A stretch of DNA of 64,000 nt from Burkholderia sp. 9120 (GCF_000745015.1 NZ_JQNA01000002.1:124001-188000), one strand, 5' to 3'. Shown: positions 35,322-44,594, counted from the stretch's first letter. The notes: a model not told the origin generated them from the letters alone. Program-made: numbers and translations.

Positions 35322-36566
35322 TCAGCGTCCCACCGTTTTGAACACGCGATTCCTGTCGAGCGTGACCGGATCGAGCGGCTTACCGGCATCGGCCTGGGGT
35401 TTCGTTGCGCTCGCGTCTTCCAGCGCGCGTCCGGTGTAACGTCCGCGTGGCCGGATGACCTTGCCCACCCGCAGTTGCTCGATGCAATGCGCGAGCAAGC
35501 CCACGCTGCGCGCCGTGGCGAATAGCGCGAACGACGCATCGCGAGGCAGCGCCAGTTGCGCCGCGAGGCTGGCGAGCGCGACGTCGATATTCGGCTTGAG
35601 CCCGGTCAGCGCCACCACCCGCTCGATGAACGACATGATCTCAGCAGGCGGATCCAGCACGTCGAGCAGGGCCGCCGCGCGCGTATCGCCGTCCGGATAC
35701 AGATGATGGCCGAAGCCCGGAATGGGAATGGCCGAGCGTAAGTGATGGGCCACCACGTTTTCCGCGCCGAGTCGCTCGACGTCGTCGAACACGGCACGCA
35801 CGCGACCCGACGCGTCGCCATGTAGCGGGCCGGAGAAGGTGGCGAGCCCCGTGAGCAGGCAGCCCGGCAACGAGGCGCCGGTGGACGCGGTAATCCGCGC
35901 GGCGAACGCCGAACTCGTCATCTCGTGGTCGGCGACGAGCACCATCGCGCGGCGGATCAACTCGGCGCCGGCGCGGTCCTGGCCCCAGCCGAGCGCGAGC
36001 TGTTCATGCGTGCGTTGCCCGGGCGTGTCGCCGCGCGCGCCGAACGCTCGCGCGATCAGCGCCACGAGCCGGCCGGCCTCGACATGCAAGGCGCTGTCGG
36101 TACGCCCGAGCGTGGAGTGCCCACAAGCCGCGAGCGCCGCCAGCGACGTGAACGCGCATTGCCTGCCGCGCTCCTCGCCTTGTAACGGCAGGTCGCCGGT
36201 GTCGAACGCAATCGGTGCGCGCGCATTCCAGAGAATGGCCGCGACCTCTTCGAGCGTGGCCGTTTCCGAGAGGCGGATGCTGTCGCGTCCCCGGTAATAC
36301 GGGCGATCTTTCGAGAAGGTCGTAATGCCGCTGTAAATGCAGGGCTCCGCACCGAATATCGTGCCGGCGGCGAGCGCCTCGCGCTTGCGTCCCACCTGTT
36401 TCTTGCGGCACAGCGCGGCGACGTCCTCGGCGCGATAGAGGCTCTTGCGCGGATCGAGCGGATCCGGCATCACCGCGATATTGCCGCGGCTGACGTACGC
36501 GTAGACGGTCTGCGCCTGCACGCCGAGTTGTCGGGCCGCTTCGGTTAGCGTGATCCAGTTTCGCAT
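35322..36566 (-). CDS. Citrate synthase-family enzyme fused to an N-terminal helix-turn-helix
   Basis: A 414-residue fusion. Residues 1-60 read as a MerR/excisionase-type HTH (TLTEAARQLGVQAQTVYAYV, then a basic DPRKSLYRAEDV wing). Residues about 75-400 are a citrate synthase fold. Catalytic positions appear kept: His near 214 in ADHEMTSSAF, His near 249 in SGPLHGDAS, the GFGHHLYPDGD loop near 285-294, and Asp near 328 in KPNIDVAL. An active synthase condensing acetyl- or propionyl-CoA with a 2-oxo acid is therefore plausible. The HTH suggests the protein also binds DNA or acts as a metabolite sensor. Neighbours are an ACS-type MFS, an SDR and a 2-hydroxyacid dehydrogenase. The start has no strong ribosome site. 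Confidence 0.8.
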   Translation of the reverse strand: MRNWITLTEAARQLGVQAQTVYAYVSRGNIAVMPDPLDPRKSLYRAEDVAALCRKKQVGRKREALAAGTIFGAEPCIYSGITTFSKDRPYYRGRDSIRLSETATLEEVAAILWNARAPIAFDTGDLPLQGEERGRQCAFTSLAALAACGHSTLGRTDSALHVEAGRLVALIARAFGARGDTPGQRTHEQLALGWGQDRAGAELIRRAMVLVADHEMTSSAFAARITASTGASLPGCLLTGLATFSGPLHGDASGRVRAVFDDVERLGAENVVAHHLRSAIPIPGFGHHLYPDGDTRAAALLDVLDPPAEIMSFIERVVALTGLKPNIDVALASLAAQLALPRDASFALFATARSVGLLAHCIEQLRVGKVIRPRGRYTGRALEDASATKPQADAGKPLDPVTLDRNRVFKTVGR

Positions 36567-36674
36567 GGGATATCAGGCGCGATGCTGCGAGAGAAAAGGG
36601 CCGCAAAGAACGGTCGACGCGGCTCGCGGGTTGCCTGCACCCACGGCCGATGCTGGGTCGATTCTGGTCTTGTT

Positions 36675-37067
36675 TCAGGTAAAAGTCATCTCGGCGGGAC
36701 GGCGTTCCAGAATCTCGATGAGGATATCGCCCGGCGATCGCACGAAGCAGGCTCGAACACCGGCGCGAACCTGCTTGACCGGTTCGACGATCTCCGCGTC
36801 GCAGCGCACCAGGTGATCGAACGCGGCGTCGAGGTCGTCCACGAGCACGCCGAAATGGTCGATGCCCTCGGCTTTCTCGCCTTCAGGCGACCGGCCGCTT
36901 TGCGCGCCCGGCAGCGCCGTGATGAACAGATTGATGCCGCCGATACGCACATCCACTCGCCCGGGCCGACGCACGATATCGGCGTTCAGGCAGCGCCCGA
37001 ACCAGGCGGCGGTGGCTTCGGCATCCGCCGAGCACAGTTGCAGATGATCCCACTTGAATTCGATCAT
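36675..37067 (-). CDS. VOC-family (glyoxalase/dioxygenase-fold) protein
   Basis: A 130-residue single-module VOC protein. The opening WDHLQLCSADAEATAAWF contains the metal-ligand histidine, GIDHFGVLVDDLDAAF repeats the pattern, and the final VRSPGDILIEILERR carries the metal-ligand glutamate. Such proteins are lyases, epimerases or dioxygenases acting on small oxyacids. GGAG 7 bases before ATG supports the start. It lies 27 bp from the ACS transporter upstream on the same strand and so probably shares its transcript. The reaction is not identifiable. Confidence 0.82.
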   Translation of the reverse strand: MIEFKWDHLQLCSADAEATAAWFGRCLNADIVRRPGRVDVRIGGINLFITALPGAQSGRSPEGEKAEGIDHFGVLVDDLDAAFDHLVRCDAEIVEPVKQVRAGVRACFVRSPGDILIEILERRPAEMTFT

Positions 37068-37093
37068 TCAGTTTCTCCGGATAGTCGACAGCA

Positions 37094-38410
37094 TTACAGT
37101 TCGATGCGCGAAAGCTTCCCCAGCAGCACGGAGTACGAGAGCGTCCCCAGCAGGCAGATGCCGCCCATCAGGTTGAGTGCCCAGTAGAAGTGGCCGGTGT
37201 GCTGGGTGATGTAGCCGATCATCAGCGGCGTGGTGACCGCCGCGATGTTGGCCGCGAGGCTGGTGATGCTGCTGGTCAGGCCCACGTATTGCCGTGGCGC
37301 GATTTCGGAGACGGCGGCCCACGACATCGAGCCGACGCCCTGCGCGAAGAACGCGATCGTCAGAATGGCGATCACCCCCTCATTCGATTCGACGAAATTG
37401 ACCAGCATGATCGACGCGCCGAGCAGGGTGCCGATGATGAGCGGCGCCTTGCGTGCGGTGGACAGCGAGACGCCGCGCCGGATAAAAAAGTCCGACAGCA
37501 AGCCGGCGATAAGAATGCCGAGCGTCGCGCCGATAAAAGGCAGCGCCTGGAAAATCCCCACCTTGATCATGGACATGTGACGCGCTTCGATCAGATAGGT
37601 CATGAACCACGTGGTGAAGAAGACCAGCAAGGTGTTGTTGCAGAACTTGCCGATGCAGATGGCGATCACCTGCCGGTAGCTGAGGAGCTTGAGCGCGAGG
37701 CGCCAGTTGAACTTCTCGCGCGGCTTGCGCGTGGCGGTCGCGCCTTCGTTGATGTAGTTCAGTTCGGCGGCATTCACGCTTGCATGATGCTGCGGGTCGC
37801 GATAAATCCGGTACCAGACAAAACTGAACAGAATGCCGAAGCCGCCCGTCACAAAAAATACCGAACGCCAACCGTACGTGGCGGAGATCCACAGCAACAG
37901 GCCGGTGAACAACGGCGTTCCGATGTATTGCCCCATCACGTAGACGCTGGTCGCGAAGCCGCGCTCGCGGGCGGGAAACCATATCGTCACGGCGCGCGCG
38001 TTCGAAGGAAACGCCGGCGCCTCCAGCGCGCCGATGGCGAGCCGCGAGCCGAGCAACATGTGATAGCCGGTCGCGAGACCCTGCGTCAGCGTGGCGAACG
38101 ACCAGCCGACCAGCGACAGCGCATAGGCGAGGCGTGAACCGAGCACGTCGGTCAGCACGCCGCCGGGCACCAGCGCAATGGAATAGGCGAGGCCGAATCC
38201 TGCAAACAGCTCGCCCATTTCCATCCGGTTGAGCGCCAGCCCCTTCGAGAGACCCGGTGCGACGATGCCGAGCGCCGAGCGATCCACGTAGTTGAGGACG
38301 GTCGCCACGAGCAGCATCGAGAGCACGACGTAGCGGACTCTCGAGCGTTTTGTGGTGTCCGCGTAAGCCGGATTGCCAGCCGGCAAGCTGTGTTCCTCTG
38401 CGACTTTCAT
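37094..38410 (-). CDS. MFS transporter, anion:cation symporter (ACS) family
   Basis: A 438-residue 12-helix protein. Helix 1 with VLNYVDRSALGIVAPGLS and helix 5 with GLATGYHMLLGSRLAIGALE are typical of ACS members such as tartrate, hexuronate or galactonate carriers. The central loop TATRKPREKFNWRLALKLL is cytoplasmic. ATG 38410 has GGAG 8 bases upstream; the frame extends 4 codons to a TTG without a site. Together with an SDR, VOC protein and 2-hydroxyacid dehydrogenase it suggests uptake of a hydroxy acid. Confidence 0.86.
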   Translation of the reverse strand: MKVAEEHSLPAGNPAYADTTKRSRVRYVVLSMLLVATVLNYVDRSALGIVAPGLSKGLALNRMEMGELFAGFGLAYSIALVPGGVLTDVLGSRLAYALSLVGWSFATLTQGLATGYHMLLGSRLAIGALEAPAFPSNARAVTIWFPARERGFATSVYVMGQYIGTPLFTGLLLWISATYGWRSVFFVTGGFGILFSFVWYRIYRDPQHHASVNAAELNYINEGATATRKPREKFNWRLALKLLSYRQVIAICIGKFCNNTLLVFFTTWFMTYLIEARHMSMIKVGIFQALPFIGATLGILIAGLLSDFFIRRGVSLSTARKAPLIIGTLLGASIMLVNFVESNEGVIAILTIAFFAQGVGSMSWAAVSEIAPRQYVGLTSSITSLAANIAAVTTPLMIGYITQHTGHFYWALNLMGGICLLGTLSYSVLLGKLSRIEL

Positions 38411-38464
38411 CGGTGTCTCCAAACAGTGGCCAGCTGATTTTTTTATATCTGGCTGAATGACGAT

Positions 38465-39223
38465 TTATCCGCGGCCGACGAACGGCATAGCGCTCGCCAT
38501 GATGGTCATGTTCAGAACATTGGCTTCGAGCGGGAGGCTGGCCATGTGCACGACCGCGTTGGCCACGTGTGTCACGTCCATTCGCGCTTCGGGCGCCATG
38601 CGTCCATCCGCTTGCAGGACGCCCTTGTTCATCCGTTCCGTGAGCGAGGTCGCTGCGTTGCCGATATCGATCTGACCGCAGGCGATATTGAACGCGCGTC
38701 CGTCCAGCGCAATCGACCTGGTGATACCCGTCACCGCATGTTTGGTCGCCGTATAAGCAATGGTATGCGGCCTCGGCGCGTGCGCGGAGATCGAGCCGTT
38801 GTTGATGATGCGCCCACCTTGCGGCGACTGCGCTTTCATCAAACGATACGCGGCCCGCGCGCACAGAAACACACCGGTCAGATTGGTGGCCACCACGTCG
38901 TTCCAGAAATCGGTGTCGTAGTCTTCGAGCGGAACGGCGCCGGCGTTTCGGCCCGCGTTATTGAAGAGCACGTCGAGCCGCCCGAATGCCGCAGCGATGT
39001 GCGAAAAAGCCTGATCGACCGAGGTGGCGTTGCTGACGTCGGCCTGAAATACCTGCGCTTCGCCGCCGGCCACGCCGATGACCTCTTTCGTTTCGAGCAG
39101 TGGCTCGGCTCGGCGCCCGATCAGCGCGACGGTGAATCCGGCTTCGGCGAGCGCCACGGCGGCGGCACGGCCGATGCCGGAACCGGCGCCCGTCACAGCG
39201 GCGAATTGTTTCGATGCAGGCAT
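38465..39223 (-). CDS. SDR-family oxidoreductase
   Basis: A 252-residue classical SDR. It has the cofactor motif [13 protein letters not shown], the NNAG strand, and catalytic Ser with Tyr-x3-Lys ([20 protein letters not shown], quoted within one motif). AGGAGGAG 6 bases upstream of ATG 39223 is the strongest ribosome site nearby; an upstream in-frame ATG at 39313 overlaps the operator region. It diverges from the 2-hydroxyacid dehydrogenase gene across a gap with two near-identical 17-bp operators. The ACS transporter is downstream, so a hydroxy acid or ketone substrate is likely. Confidence 0.88.
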   Translation of the reverse strand: MPASKQFAAVTGAGSGIGRAAAVALAEAGFTVALIGRRAEPLLETKEVIGVAGGEAQVFQADVSNATSVDQAFSHIAAAFGRLDVLFNNAGRNAGAVPLEDYDTDFWNDVVATNLTGVFLCARAAYRLMKAQSPQGGRIINNGSISAHAPRPHTIAYTATKHAVTGITRSIALDGRAFNIACGQIDIGNAATSLTERMNKGVLQADGRMAPEARMDVTHVANAVVHMASLPLEANVLNMTIMASAMPFVGRG

Positions 39224-39293
39224 TTCGTCTCCTCCTGAGCATTCCATTGAACATGGGAAACAGAGTTGCATTCGCCCTGGTCGTTGAGCAAGC

Positions 39294-39310
39294 TTGATTG
39301 ATTGAATCAA
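39294..39310. promoter_or_regulatory. 17-bp operator copy 1, TTGATT-N5-AATCAA
   Basis: TTGATTGATTGAATCAA has 6-bp inverted arms and lies 71 bp upstream of the SDR start. It differs from the copy 142 bp away by a single base. The site is probably bound by a GntR- or IclR-type regulator encoded outside the window. Confidence 0.7.
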
Positions 39311-39402
39311 CATCCAAGGGCTTGGCGGACGGGAATGCCCCAGGGTTTTCCTGAGGCGTTTTATTGCGGCGAGCGGCGGGACGTGGGCCGTGCCGGTACG
39401 AG

Positions 39403-39429
39403 AGCGGGGCGGAGGGGTCGGAGGGGTCG
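39403..39429. repeat. Short 9-bp tandem repeat in the operator gap
   Basis: AGCGGGGCG, GAGGGGTCG and GAGGGGTCG are consecutive and purine-rich. They lie just before the second 17-bp operator. It is the third place in this window with 9-bp periodicity in a noncoding gap. Confidence 0.5.
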
Positions 39430-39435
39430 CAGGAG

Positions 39436-39452
39436 TTGATTGATCGAATCAA
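39436..39452. promoter_or_regulatory. 17-bp operator copy 2, TTGATT-N5-AATCAA
   Basis: TTGATTGATCGAATCAA has the same arms and spacing as the copy at 39294-39310, with one C/T change in the centre. It lies 62 bp upstream of the 2-hydroxyacid dehydrogenase start, so each divergent gene has its own copy at a similar distance. Confidence 0.7.
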
Positions 39453-39513
39453 TATTGACGTCGGAGTCGGCGGTTTCGTAGGCTCTCGACGTCACTCCAT
39501 CGAAGGAAAAATC

Positions 39514-40476
39514 ATGTCGCAAACTCACCGCACCCGTCTGTTGATTGCGCGAAAAGTCCCCGCCGCCGTGGCGAGTCGCGCCGAGGCCGAATTCCATGCG
39601 TTCGTGACCGAGTCCGATATGGACTCGGCGTCAGTGGTCGACTTCTGCAACCGGCACGACGTGCCGGCCATCCTGATCGGCAAGAAGTCCGGCCTGCAGG
39701 CCGAGCATATTGCCGCGCTGCCGTCGACGGTCAGGATCATTGCCAACGCAAGCGCGGGCTTCGATCACATGGATGTCGCCGCCGCCCGCGAACGGGGCAT
39801 CGCCGTCACGAACGCACCCGACGCGTTGACCGAGTGCACCGCCGATTTCACGCTGCTGCTGGTGCTGGCGGCCTGCCGCCGCGCGTCGGAATACGAGCGC
39901 ATCATGCGCAACGGCTGGGGTAAGTCGTTTGGGATGACCGACATGCTGGGCACGCGCGTGAACGGCAAGACGCTCGGCATCGTCGGCTTTGGGCGCATTG
40001 GACGTGCGGTCGCGAAGCGTGCGCAAGGTTTCGGCATGCGCGTGATCTACACCGACATCCGGCGCGCGGATGCGGCAGTGGAGAATGGCGCGACGTTTTA
40101 CGCCAGCCTCGACGACATGCTGCCGCATTGCCAGGTGCTCACGCTGCACGTGCCGGGCGGCGGTGTGCCGTTGATGGCGCAAAAAGAGTTCGGCTTGCTG
40201 CGCAAGGGGGCGGTATTCGTCAACGCGGCGCGTGGCGGCCTGGTCGACGAAGATGCGCTGTATGACGCGCTGACCTCGGGCCATCTGTTTGGCGCGGGTC
40301 TCGATGTGTATCAACACGAACCCAAAGTCGACCAACGCTTCGCCGGACTCGACAACGTGTTCCTGACGCCCCACATGGCCAGCGCCACGATCGAGACGCG
40401 CGACCAGATGGGCTTCACGGCACTGGACAACGTGGCCGCCGTGCTGGATGGGCGCGCTGCGTTGAATCCGGTCTGA
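39514..40476 (+). CDS. D-isomer-specific 2-hydroxyacid dehydrogenase
   Basis: A 320-residue NAD-dependent enzyme of the D-2-hydroxyacid dehydrogenase family. The nucleotide-binding motif GIVGFGRIGRAV is near 156-167, the catalytic arginine lies in VNAARGGLVDEDAL, and the catalytic histidine in TPHMASAT. Members interconvert 2-hydroxy and 2-oxo acids such as phosphoglycerate, glycerate or glyoxylate. GAAGGA upstream of ATG 39514 supports the start. It diverges from the SDR gene across paired operators, so the two are probably induced together. The exact substrate is unknown. Confidence 0.9.
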   Translation: MSQTHRTRLLIARKVPAAVASRAEAEFHAFVTESDMDSASVVDFCNRHDVPAILIGKKSGLQAEHIAALPSTVRIIANASAGFDHMDVAAARERGIAVTNAPDALTECTADFTLLLVLAACRRASEYERIMRNGWGKSFGMTDMLGTRVNGKTLGIVGFGRIGRAVAKRAQGFGMRVIYTDIRRADAAVENGATFYASLDDMLPHCQVLTLHVPGGGVPLMAQKEFGLLRKGAVFVNAARGGLVDEDALYDALTSGHLFGAGLDVYQHEPKVDQRFAGLDNVFLTPHMASATIETRDQMGFTALDNVAAVLDGRAALNPV

Positions 40477-40480
40477 TGCG

Positions 40481-40539
40481 CGCTTGCCCGGCATCCGGGC
40501 AAGCGATGGTTGAGTGGCCGGGGATGCCCCGGCTCACTC
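40481..40539. terminator. Tandem GC-rich hairpins between converging genes
   Basis: The first hairpin, CGCTTGCCCGG (40481-40491) and CCGGGCAAGCG (40495-40505), has a perfect 11-bp stem with a 3-base loop and starts 4 bp after the dehydrogenase stop. The second, GCCGGGG (40517-40523) and CCCCGGC (40527-40533), also has a 3-base loop and is extended by GAGTG/CACTC around a bulge. Neither is followed by a T-run. The location between convergent genes suggests a bidirectional terminator. Confidence 0.7.
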
Positions 40540-40580
40540 GCCACACGCGATAAAAACGCCCTGAACGTGCTGCGCCGCGT

Positions 40581-40970
40581 CTAGATACCGGCCAGCGCCG
40601 GCAACTCCATCTCAAACGAAAGCCGCTCGCTGCGGCTGATCGCCGTTTGCTGAGGCAACGCGCGATTCATCGGCGACGCGCTTTCAATCTGAATCTGCAA
40701 GCACGCCGGATAACGCAGGCGCTTTTTCTCAAGAATCGCCTCGCTTAAAAACACCGCGCTATAAGCCTTCAGCAAGTGCGCATGGTGTGCCTCGATGTAG
40801 GCCTCGATCTGCTCCCGCTCGCCGTTTATCGCGGCCAGCGACGCGAGCGTGCGCACGTCCCAACGAAAACGCAGGCCGAGTTCGTCGAACGCGGCGTTGT
40901 AGGCGCATAACTGCGCCCGGACTTCCGCATGGAGTGCGGGATCGGATGCTTCGAATGGCGAGGCGTTCAT
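40581..40970 (-). CDS. Hypothetical protein, mostly helical
   Basis: A 129-residue protein, start ATG 40970 with GAGGAG 8 bases upstream. The sequence has helical segments (ALHAEVRAQLCAYNAAFDEL and IEAYIEAHHAHLLKAY) and ends SFEMELPALAGI. No membrane segment, signal peptide or known motif is visible. It is flanked by the hairpins and the oxalate operator region. A real gene is supported by the ribosome site and codon pattern, but function is unknown. Confidence 0.6.
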   Translation of the reverse strand: MNASPFEASDPALHAEVRAQLCAYNAAFDELGLRFRWDVRTLASLAAINGEREQIEAYIEAHHAHLLKAYSAVFLSEAILEKKRLRYPACLQIQIESASPMNRALPQQTAISRSERLSFEMELPALAGI

Positions 40971-41409
40971 GGTCAATCTCCTCAGGGCAGGTGGCATGAA
41001 CGGAGAGTAGAAGGACGAATCGATAAACAACAGTCAAAGTTTTTTCGAAAAACCATAGCGCTTTGTTTATGTGTTGGTTTACCCGAAGCCCCTCCGCGAC
41101 GCGATCTCACTCGTCCCGACAGCGCATCACGTTATCCGTCGACCCATGGAGCGGGGCGGTGACCGGTGTATTAGGCATACCTAATACAAACCATAAAATG
41201 TTTTAATTTTTACTTATCGATCATCACGCGCAGCATCCACTCAGACACGCTACGCCCCCAACCGCCTGCTACCGGCTGGTTGCACGTACAACGAGTTCCC
41301 TCTGGCCGACCATTGGCGCTTCATTGCACTCAGACCGGCAGCGAAGCGATTCGATCACGTAAGTCCCACGCGCCGTTCGAGCGCGACGGAACATGCAGGA
41401 GACGCAGAC
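40971..41409 (+). promoter_or_regulatory. 439-bp gap with the oxalate operon control region
   Basis: No convincing gene is present. The downstream part is AT-rich around 41187-41222, where TAAAAT (41194-41199) is a possible -10 element with no good -35 partner, as expected for a regulated promoter. A perfect 20-bp palindrome lies immediately upstream. The implied transcript would have a leader of about 200 nt before oxlT. Confidence 0.5.
41168..41187. promoter_or_regulatory. Perfect palindrome GTATTAGG-N4-CCTAATAC, probable oxalate operator
   Basis: The two 8-bp arms match perfectly around a CATA centre. It overlaps the expected -35 region of the AT-rich promoter before the oxlT-oxc-frc genes. 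A GntR-type regulator is likely; none is encoded beside it. Confidence 0.68.
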
Positions 41410-42741
41410 ATGGAACATTCCAACTCACGGGAGAGCGGCCGCACCGCCTTCTGGCATCACCGCTGGGCGCAACTCGCGATCGGCGTCGTGTGCATGGGAC
41501 TCGTGGCGAACCTGCAATATGCATGGACGCTGTTCGTGGTGCCGATGGACAACGCCCACCACTGGGGCCAGGCGGCGATCCAGACCGCGTTCACGATCTT
41601 CATCGTCACCGAAACCTGGCTCGTGCCCGTCGAAGGCTGGCTCGTCGATAAGTTCGGCCCGCGTCCCGTGGTGATCGGCGGCTCGCTGTGCGCGGCGCTC
41701 GGCTGGATCATCGACGCGCATGCAAGCAGCCTCGCCGCGCTGTACGTCGCGGCCGTCATCGCCGGTATCGGTGCGGGCTGCGTGTACGGCACCTGCGTCG
41801 GCATGGCGCTCAAATGGTTTCCGGACAAGCGCGGCCTCGCCGCCGGTTTGACCGCGGCGGGCTTCGGCGCCGGCGCGGCCGTCACGGTGATTCCGATCGC
41901 CAACATGATCCAGCGCTCGGGCTACGAGCATACGTTCATGTTCTTCGGCATTTTTCAGGGCGTTTGCATTCTGCTGCTGGCCACGATGCTGGTGCGGCCC
42001 AAGCCGCCTGTCGGCGCGATCGCGGCTAAACGTGTGGTTGCCAGCAAGATCGACTACACGCCCGGCGAGATGATCCGCTCGCCGCTGTTCTGGGTGCTCT
42101 ACCTGATGTTCGTGTTCGTGGCGGCCGGCGGCATTATCGCGACCGCGCAGCTTGGACCGATTGCAAAGGAATACGGCTTCGCGAAATTGCCGGTCAGCCT
42201 GATGGGCATCACGTTGCCGCTGCTCACGATGACGCTGTCGATCGACAATCTGTGCAACGGCTTCACCCGTCCGTTGTGCGGTTTTCTATCGGACCGCATT
42301 GGCCGCGAAAACACGATGTTCATGATCTTTCTCGGCGAAGGCGTCGCGTTGCTCGGGCTGATGCAGTTCGGCCATAACCCGTACGCCTTCATGTTCTTTG
42401 CCGCGGCCGTGTTCCTGTGCTGGGGCGAGATCTTTTCGATCTTCCCGGCCACCTGCGCGGACACGTTCGGCAGCAAATACGCCGCGGCGAACGCCGGGAC
42501 GCTTTACACCGCGAAGGGCACCGCGTCGATGCTGGTGCCGCTTGCCTCGCTGCTCTCGGCGAACGGCGGCTGGAGCACGGTGTTCATCTCGGCGGCGGTG
42601 ATCTCGATCGCCGCAGCCGTCTCCGCCAAGTTTGTCCTCGCGCCGATGAGAAAGCGCTGGATCGACAACTCGGGCACGACAGCCGGCGCGGCGATCAACG
42701 AAGCCCGACTGCAACCTTTATCCGGCGGCTCGCGTGAATAA
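41410..42741 (+). CDS. oxlT: Oxalate/formate antiporter (MFS)
   Basis: A 443-residue 12-helix MFS protein that resembles OxlT. It carries GVVCMGLVANLQYAWTLFVV in helix 1, a family-like DKFGPRPVVIGG loop and the CGFLSDRIGRENTMFM segment. OxlT exchanges external oxalate for internal formate and drives a proton-motive cycle with decarboxylation. Its position directly before oxc and frc, with AGGAGACG before the ATG, makes the assignment firm in context. In aerobic Burkholderiales the carrier may work mainly as an importer. Confidence 0.86.
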   Translation: MEHSNSRESGRTAFWHHRWAQLAIGVVCMGLVANLQYAWTLFVVPMDNAHHWGQAAIQTAFTIFIVTETWLVPVEGWLVDKFGPRPVVIGGSLCAALGWIIDAHASSLAALYVAAVIAGIGAGCVYGTCVGMALKWFPDKRGLAAGLTAAGFGAGAAVTVIPIANMIQRSGYEHTFMFFGIFQGVCILLLATMLVRPKPPVGAIAAKRVVASKIDYTPGEMIRSPLFWVLYLMFVFVAAGGIIATAQLGPIAKEYGFAKLPVSLMGITLPLLTMTLSIDNLCNGFTRPLCGFLSDRIGRENTMFMIFLGEGVALLGLMQFGHNPYAFMFFAAAVFLCWGEIFSIFPATCADTFGSKYAAANAGTLYTAKGTASMLVPLASLLSANGGWSTVFISAAVISIAAAVSAKFVLAPMRKRWIDNSGTTAGAAINEARLQPLSGGSRE

Positions 42742-42826
42742 ACCATCACGCTGCACGACCACACGACCGCGCCGCTCACACCCCAACGCATAACAACCCA
42801 GCGATCAGCCACCAAGGAGAGCAGTC

Positions 42827-44569
42827 ATGGCAGAAGCCGACCAGCCCGCAGCAGACGTTACGTCGAAACAGCAGGCCACTGAGACGACCGATGGATTCCA
42901 TCTCGTCATCGATGCGCTGAAACTGAACGACATCGACACCATCTTTGGCCTGGTCGGTATTCCCATCACCGACCTCGCGCGGCTCGCGCAAGCGGAAGGC
43001 ATGCGTTTCATCGGGTTCCGTCATGAGCAGCACGCCGGTAATGCGGCGGCGATTTCCGGCTTTATCACGCAGAAGCCGGGCATTTGCCTGACCGTGTCGG
43101 CGCCGGGTTTTCTGAACGGCCTCACGGCCCTCGCCAACGCGACCACCAACTGCTTCCCGATGATCCTGATCAGCGGCTCCAGCGAGCGCGAGATCGTCGA
43201 CTTGCAGCAGGGCGATTACGAGGAAATGGATCAGTTGAATGCGGCGAAACCGTACGCGAAAGCGGCGTATCGCGTGTTGCATGCGGAGGATATCGGCATT
43301 GGCGTAGCGCGGGCAATTCGTGCCGCGGTGTCGGGCCGGCCCGGTGGCGTGTATCTGGATCTGCCGGCCAAGCTGCTCGCGCAAACGCTCGACGTCGTCA
43401 AAGCACAGCAGTCGCTGGTGAAGGTAGTCGACGCCGCGCCGCGTCAGTTGCCGGCGCCGGAATCGGTCGAACGTGCGTTCAACGTATTGAAGAACGCCAA
43501 ACGTCCGCTGATCCTGCTCGGCAAGGGCGCGGCCTACGCGCAGGCCGACGCGGAGATTCGCGCGTTCGTCGAGCAAAGCGGCATTCCGTATCTGCCGATG
43601 TCGATGGCCAAAGGCCTGCTGCCCGATACGCACGAGCAATCCGCGTCCGCGGCGCGCTCGTTCGTGCTGGAGAACGCCGACGTCGTCGTGCTGATCGGCG
43701 CGCGGTTGAACTGGCTGCTGTCGCACGGCAAAGGCAAGACGTGGGGCGCGCAGCCGAAGCAGTTCGTGCAGGTGGATATTTCGCCGACCGAAATCGACAG
43801 CAACGTCGCGATTGCCGCGCCGGTGATCGGCGATATCGGCTCGTGCGTGGCGGCGCTGCGCGCCGGCGTCGATACGAGCTTCATGAAGTCGAACACCGAA
43901 TGGACCGCCGCGATTGCCGAGCGCAAGAACAAGAATCTCGCGAAGATGGCCGCGACGCTCGACAAGAATCCGTCGCCGATGAATTTTCACAGCGCATTGC
44001 GGGCGATTCGCGATGTGCTGAAGACGCGCCCGGACATCAACGTCGTCAACGAGGGCGCGAATACGCTCGACTACGCCCGCAGCATCATCGACATGGCTGA
44101 GCCGCGCAAGCGCTTCGACTCGGGCACGTGGGGAATCATGGGGATCGGCATGGGCTTCGCGATCGGTGCGGCGGTGACGACCGGCAAGCCGGTGGTCGCG
44201 ATAGAGGGCGATAGCGCGTTCGGTTTCAGCGGCATGGAACTCGAAACCATCTGCCGTTACGACCTGCCGGTTTGCACCATCGTGTTCAACAACAACGGCG
44301 TGTATCGCGGCACCGATGTGAACCCGACCGGCGGCAAGGACGTCGCGCCGACCGTGTTCGTGAAGGGCGCGCGTTACGACCGGATGATCGAAGCCTTTGG
44401 CGGCGTCGGCCACCACGCAACGACGCCGGAAGAGCTGACGAAGGCGCTGGTCGAGGCCATCGCATCGGGCAAGCCGACCTTGATCAACGCCGTGATCGAC
44501 GAAGCGGCCGGCACCGAAAGCGGCCGCCTGACCAATCTGAATCCGCAAAGCGCGGCAACGAAAAAGTAA
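42827..44569 (+). CDS. oxc: Oxalyl-CoA decarboxylase
   Basis: A 580-residue ThDP-dependent enzyme. The N-terminal catalytic glutamate is in [16 protein letters not shown] (about 63-78). The C-terminal ThDP/Mg motif runs from [10 protein letters not shown] to FNNNGVYRG (about 461-491). It decarboxylates oxalyl-CoA to formyl-CoA plus CO2. The AAGGAG site before the ATG and the neighbouring frc gene 25 bp downstream show an operon. Length and motif order match Oxc well, better than acetolactate synthase. Confidence 0.93.
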   Translation: MAEADQPAADVTSKQQATETTDGFHLVIDALKLNDIDTIFGLVGIPITDLARLAQAEGMRFIGFRHEQHAGNAAAISGFITQKPGICLTVSAPGFLNGLTALANATTNCFPMILISGSSEREIVDLQQGDYEEMDQLNAAKPYAKAAYRVLHAEDIGIGVARAIRAAVSGRPGGVYLDLPAKLLAQTLDVVKAQQSLVKVVDAAPRQLPAPESVERAFNVLKNAKRPLILLGKGAAYAQADAEIRAFVEQSGIPYLPMSMAKGLLPDTHEQSASAARSFVLENADVVVLIGARLNWLLSHGKGKTWGAQPKQFVQVDISPTEIDSNVAIAAPVIGDIGSCVAALRAGVDTSFMKSNTEWTAAIAERKNKNLAKMAATLDKNPSPMNFHSALRAIRDVLKTRPDINVVNEGANTLDYARSIIDMAEPRKRFDSGTWGIMGIGMGFAIGAAVTTGKPVVAIEGDSAFGFSGMELETICRYDLPVCTIVFNNNGVYRGTDVNPTGGKDVAPTVFVKGARYDRMIEAFGGVGHHATTPEELTKALVEAIASGKPTLINAVIDEAAGTESGRLTNLNPQSAATKK

Positions 44570-44594
44570 TCCGGGCAACCCAGGAGATATCACC

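Noticed and set aside
37380..38864. A 494-codon leftward open frame over the ACS transporter and SDR
   Set aside because: It covers parts of two genes in the wrong frame; the ACS and SDR motifs are in other frames.
41040..41052. TTTTTCGAAAAA palindrome before the oxalate operator
   Set aside because: It is a simple A/T run around CG in an AT-rich gap. It lies about 120 bp upstream of the clearer palindrome, so it has little specificity.
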